Shown: positions 25,818 through 34,267, counted from the first letter of the stretch. The stretch is 54,220 nucleotides of DNA from Paraburkholderia panacisoli (GCF_008369935.1 NZ_VTUZ01000054.1:1-54220), one strand, 5' to 3'. The notes: generated by a model from the sequence alone, not told the origin. Numbers and translations: made by a program.

Positions 25818-26909
25818 ATGACGCGAAAGATTGGTCCCAACGAGACGCTCGGCGTAGCCTGTCTTGGAATTACGCACCCCCATACGTCCGGGCGAGTCAA
25901 GGCCATCCAGCGTCGCACCGACGCAAAGATGCTCGGTGCGTGGGATACGAGCCCGCTGCTCACCCCATTCGTCGACGCGCTCGGTCTCCAATCGCGCTCG
26001 AAGGAAGACATCCTGGCGGACGAGAATGTTCATGTCGTGCTCGTCCACTCCAAGAGCGAGAAGATGGCCGACCTGACCATCGAGGCACTGGAAGCCGGCA
26101 AGGCAGTCTTGTGCGAAAAGCCCGCTGGCCGGAGTTCTGCGGACGCGAAACGCATCGTCGACGCAGTCGAGCGTACGGGGGGGTTGTTTCAAGTCGGCTA
26201 TTGCTGGCGTTTTGCGCCTTCGGTCGATGCCATGCAGGCTGCCCTCAAGAGCGGTCGTCTCGGGAAAGTCGTACAGGTGCGCGCCCACGGAGGCTGTTCA
26301 CATGACGAAGCGGGCACTGCACACATGACTCAGCCAGGCGATATCGGCGGCGCAGTGTTCGTTATCGGCTGCCACCTCATCGACCGCATTCTTTTGCACT
26401 TCGGCCTGCCGCGCTCGGTGAACGCTCGAATCACGAAGTTCCCGAATTTTCACGGTGATGAATCGCGTGAAGACGCGGCAGGCACAGTGCTGAACTACGA
26501 AGACAAGATTGTCTCCGTCGACTTCATGTCGTGGGACGTCCTGCCGTGGACCGAAAGCTGGGACATCACCGCCTACGGAACGGAAGGCATCATGTCGTCA
26601 CGTTCGCTGCCCGCGAGCTACAAGATTTACGACGCGGGTAAAGGCGACCATCCGGAGGGCTGGACCGAGTGGCAAGAGACCAGCTTTCCGGAAATCTGGG
26701 CCACGAAAAAGACGGAGTATTCGCCCGATATTGCTGAAATCGGCAACCCGGTGTACTTCGACCGGGAGTCGAACGCGTTCTTCGACGCCTTGCGCAACGG
26801 CACGCAGTCGGTTGTGCCTGCCACGCAGGCGTACAACATCAGCCGTGTCATCGAGGCTATGTTCGCTTCATCCAAAGAAGCCGGTGCAGAGGTTGTTATC
26901 GGTCAATAG
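25818..26909 (+). CDS. Second Gfo/Idh/MocA family oxidoreductase
   Basis: This 363-residue NAD(P)-dependent dehydrogenase is only distantly related to its neighbour. Its N-terminal Rossmann region is LGVACLGITHPHTSGRVKAIQRRTDAKMLGAWD, where the usual GxGxxG is replaced by GITHPHTSG, so cofactor binding may differ. The EKP motif is present (KAVLCEKPAGRSS), followed by GYCWRFAPSVDAMQAALKSGRLGKV and the catalytic-type GGAVFVIGCHLIDRILLHFG. GGAGGAGAT precedes the start. It may oxidise a second hydroxyl or a keto intermediate. It ends before a strong hairpin that separates it from the transporter genes. Confidence 0.85.
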   Translation: MTRKIGPNETLGVACLGITHPHTSGRVKAIQRRTDAKMLGAWDTSPLLTPFVDALGLQSRSKEDILADENVHVVLVHSKSEKMADLTIEALEAGKAVLCEKPAGRSSADAKRIVDAVERTGGLFQVGYCWRFAPSVDAMQAALKSGRLGKVVQVRAHGGCSHDEAGTAHMTQPGDIGGAVFVIGCHLIDRILLHFGLPRSVNARITKFPNFHGDESREDAAGTVLNYEDKIVSVDFMSWDVLPWTESWDITAYGTEGIMSSRSLPASYKIYDAGKGDHPEGWTEWQETSFPEIWATKKTEYSPDIAEIGNPVYFDRESNAFFDALRNGTQSVVPATQAYNISRVIEAMFASSKEAGAEVVIGQ

Positions 26910-26915
26910 TTTGAA

Positions 26916-26941
26916 TGGCCGACGCCCTCGGACGTCGGCCA
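26916..26941 (+). terminator. Hairpin between dehydrogenase and transporter genes
   Basis: TGGCCGACG and CGTCGGCCA pair perfectly over nine bases around an eight-base loop, seven bases after the stop codon. No T-run follows, so it is more likely an mRNA-stabilising or partial attenuation site that sets the ratio of catabolic to transporter transcripts. Confidence 0.5.
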
Positions 26942-27003
26942 CGGATTCCGTACCTTGTAAAACCGGAATCACAAATATGCATTCCTAAATAGGAGACGAA
27001 GTC

Positions 27004-28074
27004 ATGAAGATTCTAAAGAGTGTCGCGGCCATCCTGGCCGCTTCGGCTGCCTTCTCGGCAGTGTCTGGTGCGGCCTTCGCCCAGGATAAGGGTGTTGTTG
27101 GAATATCGCTGCCCGACAAGACCGAATCCCGGTGGATTACCGACGGTAAAAGCATGGTCGACGCACTGAAGGCAAAAGGCTATTCGGCCGACCTGCAGTA
27201 TGCGAACTACGATGTTCCGACGCAGGTGAACCAGGTCGAGAATATGCTCGCGAAGGGTGTCAAGGCACTGGTCATCGCACCTATCGACGGCAAGACGTTT
27301 TCTGACGCTCTGGCGCTCGCCCACAAGAAAGGCATCAAGGTCATTTCGTATGACCGCCTGATTAGCCAGACCAAGGATGTCGACTACTACGCAACCTTCG
27401 ATAACTACGGTGTGGGTGTTTTGCAGGGACAGAGCATCGTCTCCGCATGGCAGAAAGGCGGGAGCAAAACCCCATTCAACATCGAGATTTTCGGGGGTTC
27501 TTCGGATGACAACAATGCCCACATGGTCTATGCGGGCGGCATGTCGGTTCTGAAACCGTACATCGACAGCGGCAAGTTCGTGATTCGGAGCAAACAGATT
27601 GCTTTCGAAAAAGTTGCGACACGCAACTGGGATGGGGCGACCGCTCAGGCCCGGATGGACAACTTGCTGAGCGCATTTTATGGCAAGGACCACCTCGACG
27701 CAGTCTGGGCACCGAATGACGCGCTCGCGATTGGCATTATCTCGTCTCTCAAGGGCGTGGGATACGGTTCGGGTCAGCAAGCAATGCCCATCATCACGGG
27801 ACAGGACGCGGACGTGCAGAACGTGAAGAACATCGTTCGCGGTGACCAGACGTCGACTGTGTTCAAGGACACGCGCAAGCTCGCCGGCGTCGCCGCCGAC
27901 ATGGTCGACGACGCGCTGACCGGCAAGCAGGTGCCCATCAACGACACGAAGAGTTACAACAACGGTGCGAAGATTGTTCCGACGTATCTTGTAAAGCCTG
28001 TTCTGGTAGATAAGTCCAACTACCAGTCGGAACTGGTCACGAGCGGCTACTACACGCAGACTCAAATCAAATAA
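27004..28074 (+). CDS. Sugar ABC transporter substrate-binding protein, ChvE-like
   Basis: This 356-residue periplasmic binding protein has signal peptide MKILKSVAAILAASAAFSAVSGAAFA, then VVGISLPDKTESRWITDGKSM, QVENMLAKGVKALVIAPIDG, KKGIKVISYDRLISQTKDVDYYATFDNYGVGVLQGQSIV, and ITGQDADVQNVKNIVRGDQTSTVFKDTRKLA. This is the ChvE/XylF branch, which binds aldoses and related polyols. In this context it probably delivers the sugar- or cyclitol-like substrate. AATAGGAGACG is the ribosome site. It is the first gene of a complete importer with the ATPase and permease that follow. Confidence 0.9.
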   Translation: MKILKSVAAILAASAAFSAVSGAAFAQDKGVVGISLPDKTESRWITDGKSMVDALKAKGYSADLQYANYDVPTQVNQVENMLAKGVKALVIAPIDGKTFSDALALAHKKGIKVISYDRLISQTKDVDYYATFDNYGVGVLQGQSIVSAWQKGGSKTPFNIEIFGGSSDDNNAHMVYAGGMSVLKPYIDSGKFVIRSKQIAFEKVATRNWDGATAQARMDNLLSAFYGKDHLDAVWAPNDALAIGIISSLKGVGYGSGQQAMPIITGQDADVQNVKNIVRGDQTSTVFKDTRKLAGVAADMVDDALTGKQVPINDTKSYNNGAKIVPTYLVKPVLVDKSNYQSELVTSGYYTQTQIK

Positions 28075-28164
28075 GGCATCTGAATTTCAGTGTGGGCGGG
28101 CTTCGAGCGGGACCCCGCTTCACGCAGGCACGCCCCGAGCGTGACCAATTGGAGGAAGTTGACC

Positions 28165-29703
28165 ATGGATACCATTCTGGAGATGCGCGGAATTCAGAAG
28201 AGCTTTGGCGCTGTCAAAGCCCTGAATAACGTTAATCTGAGGGTGCGTCGGGGCGAAATTCACGCCATTTGTGGAGAAAATGGCGCAGGAAAATCGACCC
28301 TGATGAAAATCCTCAGTGGCGTCTATCCGCACGGCTCATATTCTGGCGACGTCCTTTACGACGGCCAGGAGCGGGTATTCGCCGATATTTCGGATAGCGA
28401 GGCGGTTGGAATCATCATCATCCACCAGGAGCTTGCCCTAGTGCCGATGCTCTCGATTACCGAGAACATCTTTCTTGGTAACGAACAGTCGAAGCGCGGC
28501 GTCATCGATTGGCAGGTTTCACGTGCGAAGGCAAAGGTACTGCTCGCCAAGGTGGGTCTCACGGACTCTCCAGACGCAGCGGTCGGCACGCTTGGGATTG
28601 GCAAGCAGCAACTCATCGAGATTGCCAAAGCATTGTCGAAAGAGGTTCGTTTGCTGATTCTTGACGAGCCCACTGCAAGCCTGAATGAAAAAGACAGCGA
28701 CACGCTGCTTAGCCTTCTGCTCGAGCTCAAGTCGCGAGGTGTGACGTCAATCATCATTTCGCACAAGCTTAATGAGATTTCGCGCGTCGCAGACGGCATC
28801 ACCGTTATCCGTGACGGCTCGACGGTCGACGCCCTCGATTGCAGCACCGAGAGTGTGAGCGAAGACCGCATCATCAAGGCAATGGTTGGCCGGGAGATGT
28901 CCGACCGTTATCCGCCGCGTACGTCGAACATCGGCAAAGTGATTTTCGAAGTCAATGACTGGTGCGTCCAGCATCCCACGCAGCGCGACCGTGCCGTCAT
29001 AAAAGGCGTGAACCTGACGGCGCGCAAGGGCGAAATTGTTGGTATCGCGGGGCTGATGGGTTCCGGGCGCACCGAGCTCGCCATGAGTGTCTTCGGCGGA
29101 ACGTACGGCCAGGGCATCACAGGCGAAGTGCTGATGCACGGAAAACACGTTGACACTTCATCGGTCAAGAAGGCTATCAAGGCGGGACTCGCCTACGTGA
29201 CCGAAGACCGGAAAGGCAACGGTCTGCTCCTGGACGACAACATCAAGCGAAACATCACGCTGGCGAACCTGTCCGGGGTATCCAGATTGGGCATTGTCGA
29301 CGAGCACGAGGAGATAACGGTTGCGACCGATTTCCTCAAAAAACTCCGAATCCGTGCTCAAGGCGTTACCCAGGTCGTCGGCAACCTGTCGGGCGGAAAC
29401 CAGCAAAAAGTCGTCATCAGCAAATGGCTGTTCTCGGAACCCGAGGTGCTGATTCTCGACGAGCCCACACGAGGCATCGATGTGGGAGCGAAGTACGAGA
29501 TTTACAACATCATCAACCAGGCGGTTGTGGCGGGTAAGTGTGTGGTCATGATTTCCTCGGAAATGCCTGAACTTCTTGGCATGTGTGACCGCGTTTATGT
29601 CATGAACGAAGGCCGGTTTGTCGGCGAATTCACCGCAGCAGAAGTCTCGCAGGAAAAAATCATGCGAGCAATTATGCGAAATGGAGGCATCGAAAATGCG
29701 TAA
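28165..29703 (+). CDS. Sugar ABC transporter ATPase, MmsA/GguA type
   Basis: This 512-residue ATPase has two fused nucleotide-binding domains, as in RbsA/XylG/GguA. Domain 1 has GENGAGKSTLMK (Walker A), LGIGKQQLIEIAKAL (signature) and LLILDEPTASL (Walker B). Domain 2 has a Walker A-like GLMGSGRTELAMS lacking the usual Lys, the strong signature LSGGNQQKVVISKW and VLILDEPTRGIDVGAKYEI. The asymmetric second site is normal for this family. The start is set at MDTILEMRG with GGAGGAAG upstream. Its 3' end overlaps the permease start by eight bases, giving translational coupling. Confidence 0.92.
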   Translation: MDTILEMRGIQKSFGAVKALNNVNLRVRRGEIHAICGENGAGKSTLMKILSGVYPHGSYSGDVLYDGQERVFADISDSEAVGIIIIHQELALVPMLSITENIFLGNEQSKRGVIDWQVSRAKAKVLLAKVGLTDSPDAAVGTLGIGKQQLIEIAKALSKEVRLLILDEPTASLNEKDSDTLLSLLLELKSRGVTSIIISHKLNEISRVADGITVIRDGSTVDALDCSTESVSEDRIIKAMVGREMSDRYPPRTSNIGKVIFEVNDWCVQHPTQRDRAVIKGVNLTARKGEIVGIAGLMGSGRTELAMSVFGGTYGQGITGEVLMHGKHVDTSSVKKAIKAGLAYVTEDRKGNGLLLDDNIKRNITLANLSGVSRLGIVDEHEEITVATDFLKKLRIRAQGVTQVVGNLSGGNQQKVVISKWLFSEPEVLILDEPTRGIDVGAKYEIYNIINQAVVAGKCVVMISSEMPELLGMCDRVYVMNEGRFVGEFTAAEVSQEKIMRAIMRNGGIENA

Positions 29704-30904
29704 GGCACTCTCTCCGGTAGTCGCCGAAGGCGCCGAGGTCAAGAAAAGCGAACTGGTCGGTCTGGTCAAGCGTGTTGGCAGCGAATATGGGCTACTGATT
29801 TCGCTTGTCATCATCATGGCGTTCTTCCAGGTTTCAACGAGCGGCGTACTTATGCAGCCACTCAATCTCACCAACCTGGTGCTTCAGAACAGCTACATCG
29901 TCATCATGGCGCTCGGCATGCTCATGGTGATTGTTTCAGGCCACATCGACCTCTCCGTCGGTTCAACGGCCGGGTTGGTGGGCGCCCTGGCAGCGGTGTT
30001 GATGGTGCAGTTCGAGGTCAACTACATCTGGGCGACCATCATCTGTATCGCGGCGGGCGCGCTGATTGGCGCCGTACAGGGCTACTGGATTGCGTTCTGG
30101 CGGATGCCATCGTTCATTGTGACGCTGGCTGGCATGCTGGTCTTCCGTGGCATGACCAACCTCGTCCTCCAGGGACAGTCCATCGGTCCGTTCCCTGATG
30201 CCTTCGGCGCAGTCAGTTCAGGTTTCATCCCTGATTTTTTTCATGGTCAGGCGCTTCACCTCACCTCGATTCTCCTCGGCGTGCTTGTCGGTGTGCTTTT
30301 CTTTGTGATTGAGCTTCGGCATCGTGCCGGCGCGGCTAAACATGGAGTCGAGAGTGGCTCGTTCTCGATGTTCGTGACGAAGAATGTCGTCCTGACGGCG
30401 CTGATTGTGTTCTTCTGTTACCTGCTCGCATCCTATCGTGGCCTGCCTACCGTGCTCGTCATCATGGGTGTGCTGATTGGCGTGTACACGTTCATCATGA
30501 ATCGCACGACAATCGGCCGTCGTATCTACGCTGTTGGCGGAAATTCAAAAGCAGCAAGATTGTCGGGTGTCAGCGTTCCGGCAGTGAGTTTCATGACTTT
30601 CGTGAACATGGGTGTCCTTGCGGCGCTGGCAGGTCTGATTTTCGCCGCACGTCTGAATAGTGGAACGCCGAAGGCTGGCACGGGATTCGAACTCGACGTC
30701 ATTGCAGCGTGTTTCATCGGCGGCGCATCCGCCTCCGGTGGTGTCGGAAAGGTCGTCGGTGCGGTCGTGGGCGCCTTCATCATGGGCGTGATGAACAACG
30801 GCATGTCCATCATGGGTATCGGCGTGGACTATCAGCAAGTCATCAAAGGCATCGTTCTGCTCGCAGCCGTGTTCGTCGACGTATACAACAAGAACAAAGC
30901 GTAA
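29696..30904 (+). CDS. Sugar ABC transporter permease, MmsB/GguB type
   Basis: This 402-residue inner-membrane permease has about ten hydrophobic segments (YGLLISLVIIMAFFQV; NLVLQNSYIVIMALGMLMVIVSG; ALIVFFCYLLASYRGLPTVLVIMGVLIGVYTFIM; VSFMTFVNMGVLAALAGLIFAA). Family motifs include GHIDLSVGSTAGLVGALAAVL and ACFIGGASASGGVGKVVGAVVGAFIMGVMNNGMSIMGI. Length and motifs fit the multiple-monosaccharide transporter class (MmsB, about 400) rather than RbsC (about 320). The start ATGCGTAAG overlaps the ATPase stop. It is the last transporter gene. Confidence 0.92.
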   Translation: MRKALSPVVAEGAEVKKSELVGLVKRVGSEYGLLISLVIIMAFFQVSTSGVLMQPLNLTNLVLQNSYIVIMALGMLMVIVSGHIDLSVGSTAGLVGALAAVLMVQFEVNYIWATIICIAAGALIGAVQGYWIAFWRMPSFIVTLAGMLVFRGMTNLVLQGQSIGPFPDAFGAVSSGFIPDFFHGQALHLTSILLGVLVGVLFFVIELRHRAGAAKHGVESGSFSMFVTKNVVLTALIVFFCYLLASYRGLPTVLVIMGVLIGVYTFIMNRTTIGRRIYAVGGNSKAARLSGVSVPAVSFMTFVNMGVLAALAGLIFAARLNSGTPKAGTGFELDVIAACFIGGASASGGVGKVVGAVVGAFIMGVMNNGMSIMGIGVDYQQVIKGIVLLAAVFVDVYNKNKA

Positions 30905-31045
30905 CCACTCTTTCCACGGCAGACCAGATTTAGAAATCAGCAGGGCGAAGTGCGTAGCGAGGCCCAGCTGACATGCATACCTGAGTTATTAAATTGCATG
31001 CCAGAACATCTGGTTTGTTTATAAGCACTACAAATGGAATTTAAT

Positions 31046-31342
31046 ATGGTCAAGCATATCGTGATGTGGAATGTTCGCGGCGAGACTCCCCAGCAAAAGC
31101 AGAAATCCGCGATGCTGGTAAAGAACGCCTTCGAGAGCTTGGGCGGAAAGATTCCCGGGCTCACCAGGCTGGAGGTCGGGCTGGATGTAAGCGCCGTGGA
31201 ATATGCCTGCGACGTCGTCCTGTACACGGAATTCGAAAGCCAGGAATTGCTCGACGCGTATGCGTCGCATCCTGAGCATCTGCGAGTGAAGGAAATCGTG
31301 GGTGACGTTCGTATCGCTCGCCACCAAGTCGATTACGTCTAA
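31046..31342 (+). CDS. Dabb-family (stress-responsive A/B barrel) protein
   Basis: This 98-residue dimeric ferredoxin-like barrel starts VKHIVMWNVRGETPQQKQKSA and continues LGGKIPGLTRLEVGLDVS, CDVVLYTEFESQELLDAYASHPEHLRVKEIVGDV and RHQVDYV. The family includes plant olivetolic acid cyclase and stress proteins; many members are uncharacterised. Its position between the sugar permease and maleylacetate reductase, 40 bases before the latter, makes a role in an aromatising, cyclising or tautomerising step attractive, but this is inference. The start at 31046 is favoured over 31034 because GGAA is properly spaced only there. Confidence 0.85.
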   Translation: MVKHIVMWNVRGETPQQKQKSAMLVKNAFESLGGKIPGLTRLEVGLDVSAVEYACDVVLYTEFESQELLDAYASHPEHLRVKEIVGDVRIARHQVDYV

Positions 31343-31381
31343 GCGTGCTGCACCGTTTGACGACACAGGAAGCCAATCCCC

Positions 31382-32443
31382 ATGTATGACTTCACCTACA
31401 CCACGCAGGCGTCGAGAGTGGTATTCGGCGCCGGATGCATGAAGCTGATTCAACAGGAAGTCGAGACGTTAGGCGCACGTCGCGCGTTAGTTCTATGTAC
31501 GCCCGAGCAGAAGGCGCAGGCGGAGGTGGTTTCATCGCTCCTCGGTCCTTCGAGCGCGGGAGTCTTCGACGGCGCCCAGATGCATGTTCCCATCGAGAAC
31601 GCTCGCCGCGCGCGCGAACACGCGAAGTCGGTCGACGCGGACTGTGCAGTGGCTGTTGGTGGCGGTTCGACGATAGGGCTCGGCAAGGCGATTGCACTAG
31701 AATCGTCGTTGCCGATTATCGCGATACCGACGACATATGCTGGGTCTGAGATGACTCCCATCTACGGGATAACTGAAAACGGCCTGAAGAAAACGGGTCG
31801 GGACGCCAAGGTAATCCCCAAGACAGTCCTCTACGACCCGGAGTTGACCATCGGGCTTCCGGTTCGTCTCTCGATTGTTAGCGGCCTCAACGCTATCGCC
31901 CATGCCGCCGAGGGGCTCTACGCAAAGGACGGAAATCCCGTCATGTCAATGATGGCAGAGGAAGGCATTCGCGCGCTCGCCAACGGGCTTCGTGGGGTAA
32001 AGAAAAACAGCAAAGACAGAGCTGCGCGCAGTGAGTGTCTCTACGGTGCGTGGCTGTGCGGCATGATACTCGGTAGTGTCGGAATGGCGCTTCATCATAA
32101 GCTTTGCCATACGCTGGGCGGAACATTCAACCTTCCTCATGCAGAGACGCATGCAATCGTGCTCCCTCATGTGCTTGCGTACAACGGTGCCGTCGTGGAC
32201 GCGGCGATGGGTCGAATCGCCAGGGCGTTGAACGTAGAGTCGGCGCCTGACGGCCTCTACAAACTCAACGAAGAACTCGGAGTACCGCGAGGTCTTCGCG
32301 AGATTGGATTGCGCGAAGCTGACCTCGACTATGCATGCGAGGTTGCATTGTCGAATCCATACTGGAACCCGAGGCCGATTGAGGAGGAACCGCTTAGAGC
32401 ACTGCTACAGCGTGCCTGGGAGGGGGCGCGTCCCACCGCGTAA
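31382..32443 (+). CDS. Maleylacetate reductase
   Basis: This 353-residue NAD(P)H-dependent reductase of the iron-containing alcohol dehydrogenase superfamily converts maleylacetate, the hydroxyquinol cleavage product, to 3-oxoadipate. It shows the N-terminal RVVFGAGCMKLIQQEVETLGARRALVLCTP, nucleotide motif VAVGGGSTIGLGKAIAL, AIPTTYAGSEMTPIYGITENGLKKTGRD (characteristic of maleylacetate reductases), YDPELTIGLPVRLSIVSGLNAIAHAAEGLY, and the His-rich metal region HHKLCHTLGGTFNLPHAETHAIVLPHV. It completes the lower pathway with the dioxygenase at 22894. No 3-oxoadipate CoA-transferase is in the window, so later steps must be encoded elsewhere. Confidence 0.92.
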   Translation: MYDFTYTTQASRVVFGAGCMKLIQQEVETLGARRALVLCTPEQKAQAEVVSSLLGPSSAGVFDGAQMHVPIENARRAREHAKSVDADCAVAVGGGSTIGLGKAIALESSLPIIAIPTTYAGSEMTPIYGITENGLKKTGRDAKVIPKTVLYDPELTIGLPVRLSIVSGLNAIAHAAEGLYAKDGNPVMSMMAEEGIRALANGLRGVKKNSKDRAARSECLYGAWLCGMILGSVGMALHHKLCHTLGGTFNLPHAETHAIVLPHVLAYNGAVVDAAMGRIARALNVESAPDGLYKLNEELGVPRGLREIGLREADLDYACEVALSNPYWNPRPIEEEPLRALLQRAWEGARPTA

Positions 32444-32519
32444 CCTTCGACAAACTGATTTCCCCGTAGCATTCTGTCGTCTCCAGGGGGAGTTATATGC
32501 TGTCAACGCCGAATAAAGG

Positions 32520-32805
32520 CTAGGGTTTGCTCAACTCGCCTTTCAGAATCCATTGGCGGTCGCTCTCCGATATTCGGTTAATCTGGAGGGTGCCGGCAAC
32601 CTGCAGCCCGGGAAATTTACCCGCCGCGCCGCTGACTTCCCACAGGCCGTTAAAAGCTGAACGGGGCTCGCCGGCTTTGCCTGTGACGGTTATCTGTCGC
32701 AGCTCTGTTTTCAGATAAAGAATGTCGCCCGGTCCACGAGTGATGGCAAGGTGGCCGGTTCCCCTGCCATTGGTTTCAGGTCCCAAGGTCACCTCGTGAA
32801 GACTC
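32520..32805 (-). pseudogene. C-terminal fragment of an unrecognised beta-rich protein
   Basis: The minus frame encodes HEVTLGPETNGRGTGHLAI, then TRGPGDILYLKTELRQITVTG, FNGLWEVSGAAGKFPGLQVAG and QWILKGELSKP. The repeating beta-strand pattern and the GLWEVSGAAGKFPGLxVAG motif resemble allene-oxide-cyclase-like barrel proteins, but I cannot name the family with confidence. It is cut at its 5' side by the left end of the IS6 element at 32806, so it lacks its start. Confidence 0.5.
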
Positions 32806-33635
32806 GGCACTGTCAAGTTGAGGAGCGTCGGCTACGTGTCTGGCGAAAAAGTAGTTATCCTTACCAGGCAACTCGCTCAGCTGCGGCTGAGACAGTCCAG
32901 CCATGCCATGTGGCGAGGCGTTCTTTCAGAATGGTGCGGTGACATTCCGCGTTCATCCGATGTCTGGGTAACGCGAAGTGCTGCCGGATCGGGCCGAAGC
33001 ATGAGAGAAAAGCCTGCGTGCGACGCGCGTCGCGAAAGCCGCACATTTGGCGCTCGCGCCTGCGGGTTGGTTGATGGCTATTCTCGGCGCGGTTGTTTAC
33101 TCGTGCAGCTGCTTTGACGAAAACGTGCTTTACCTGAGCGAGTTCAGGGATATCAGCCTTCGCTGCCGGATAACTGCGCAGTTGATCCGTAACGATCTTC
33201 CGCGGCACCGGGTTTGATCGCAGCACTCGTCGACAGAAGCGCCTGGCCGCAGCCTTCGCGCCGCTTTTGTACCAACACGTCGAGTTCTGCGCCATGCTCG
33301 TCGACGGCACGCCACAATAGATACGGCTCGCCGCGCAGCGTCACGAACATCTCGTCAAGGTGCCAGGTGCTGCCCGGCTTGTGCCGCACCGCCTTGGCGC
33401 ATTTGGCGAATCCAGCACCGAACTTGTCACACCAGCAACGGATCGTTTCGTACGTGACCACGACGCCGCGCTCGAGCAACAACTCTTCGATGTCGCGCAG
33501 GCTCAGGCTGAACCGGAAATACCAGCGAACCGCGCAGCTGATGACGACAGCAGGGAAGCGGTGGCCGTGATAAAGCGATTTCGTCTTGTGCATCGCTTCA
33601 TTCTACCGCCGCCTGTCCACCAACCTGACACAGCC
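32806..33635. mobile_element. IS6-family insertion sequence, complete ends
   Basis: The ends are GGCACTGTCAAGTTG (32806-32820) and, inverted, GGCTGTGTCAGGTTG (33621-33635), matching at 12 of 15 bases; the element is 830 bp, a normal IS6 size. The eight bases outside each end differ (GAAGACTC versus ACACAGAG), so there is no target duplication. IS6 elements move by cointegrates, and recombination between copies would remove the duplication. The left end cuts a gene, suggesting a deletion or rearrangement at this copy. Confidence 0.8.
32861..33593 (-). pseudogene. IS6-family transposase with a single-base frameshift
   Basis: The first frame gives HKTKSLYHGHRFPAVVIS, RWYFRFSLSLRDIEELLLERGV and WHLDEMFVTLRGEPYLLWRAVDEHGAELDVLVQKRRE (first Asp). 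Near 33250 the frame shifts and continues as AAARRFCRRVLRSNPVPRKI, VTDQLRSYPAAK (second Asp), NNRAENSHQPTRRRERQMCGF (Glu). One extra G in the run GAAGGCTGCGGCC explains the shift. IS6 transposases are not known to need frameshifting, so this copy is probably inactive by itself but could be mobilised in trans. Confidence 0.85.
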
Positions 33636-33742
33636 ACACAGAGTCCCTCGTCAAGGTTGCGGTGCTCGACGACTCCAGAGCCGTCACCTGTCGCCCACGC
33701 CTTGAGCGTCCGCTGATCAGGGCGAAACCGACATCGCGGAGC

Positions 33743-33782
33743 GCTGCTGCAACGGTCGCATCGCTGCTGCAACGGTCGCATC
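33743..33782. repeat. 20-bp perfect tandem duplication
   Basis: GCTGCTGCAACGGTCGCATC occurs twice in direct succession. It lies between the IS6 element and the molybdoenzyme fragment, outside any gene. Confidence 0.9.
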
Positions 33783-33835
33783 AAGGGAGCGGCGGTTTTC
33801 TGCGGCGTTGAGGGCGCGGTCTATTCCTGCGGGGA

Positions 33836-34070
33836 ATGACTGTTATCGATAGCGCCCATCTTCTGTTCGAGCGCCCTGTGCTTCATCATCTCCTCGCCAC
33901 GATGCGCAGCCACGACCTGTACAACACCACGCTCTACCCGCACTCGGACCGCTATCGCGGCGTGTTCGGGCAGCTCGATGTGGTGTTCATGAACCAGCGC
34001 GAGCTGGAGAGACGAGGCTTGCGTCCAAGCGAGCACGTTGACATCGCCGTTTTGCGAAGAAGCATGTGGA
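33836..34070 (+). pseudogene. C-terminal fragment of a YdeP/FdhF-like molybdopterin oxidoreductase
   Basis: The frame encodes AHLLFERPVLHHLLATMRSHD, then LYNTTLYPHSDRYRGVFGQLDVVFMNQRELERRGLRPSEHVDI. The MRSHDxYNTTxYxxxDRYRGV motif and following xVFMN..D..xxGL belong to the molybdopterin-dinucleotide-binding C-terminal domain of formate-dehydrogenase-like YdeP proteins. Family similarity ends after VDI, and upstream catalytic domains (about 650 residues) are absent. It is a relic, probably left by rearrangement at the adjacent IS6 copy. Confidence 0.75.
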
Positions 34071-34267
34071 GGGCTTCTAGTCGTGCTCCTTGCAAGAGTT
34101 CGGCCCGACTGAATCGGTGTCGCCGACGCCGACCGTGCGAGAGGCGCGCCCCGCTCGTTTTCTACGTTCGGTAGCCGGTGGCGGCGTGGAGCACCCAGCG
34201 AATACTCGCAAGCAGTGGACGGCAACGATCTGCCGGACTGACAACGGATCTTCAACTCGAGAGCCAC

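Noticed and set aside
33743..33782. The 20-base tandem repeat as a CRISPR array
   Set aside because: There are only two units and no spacers between them, and no cas genes are near.
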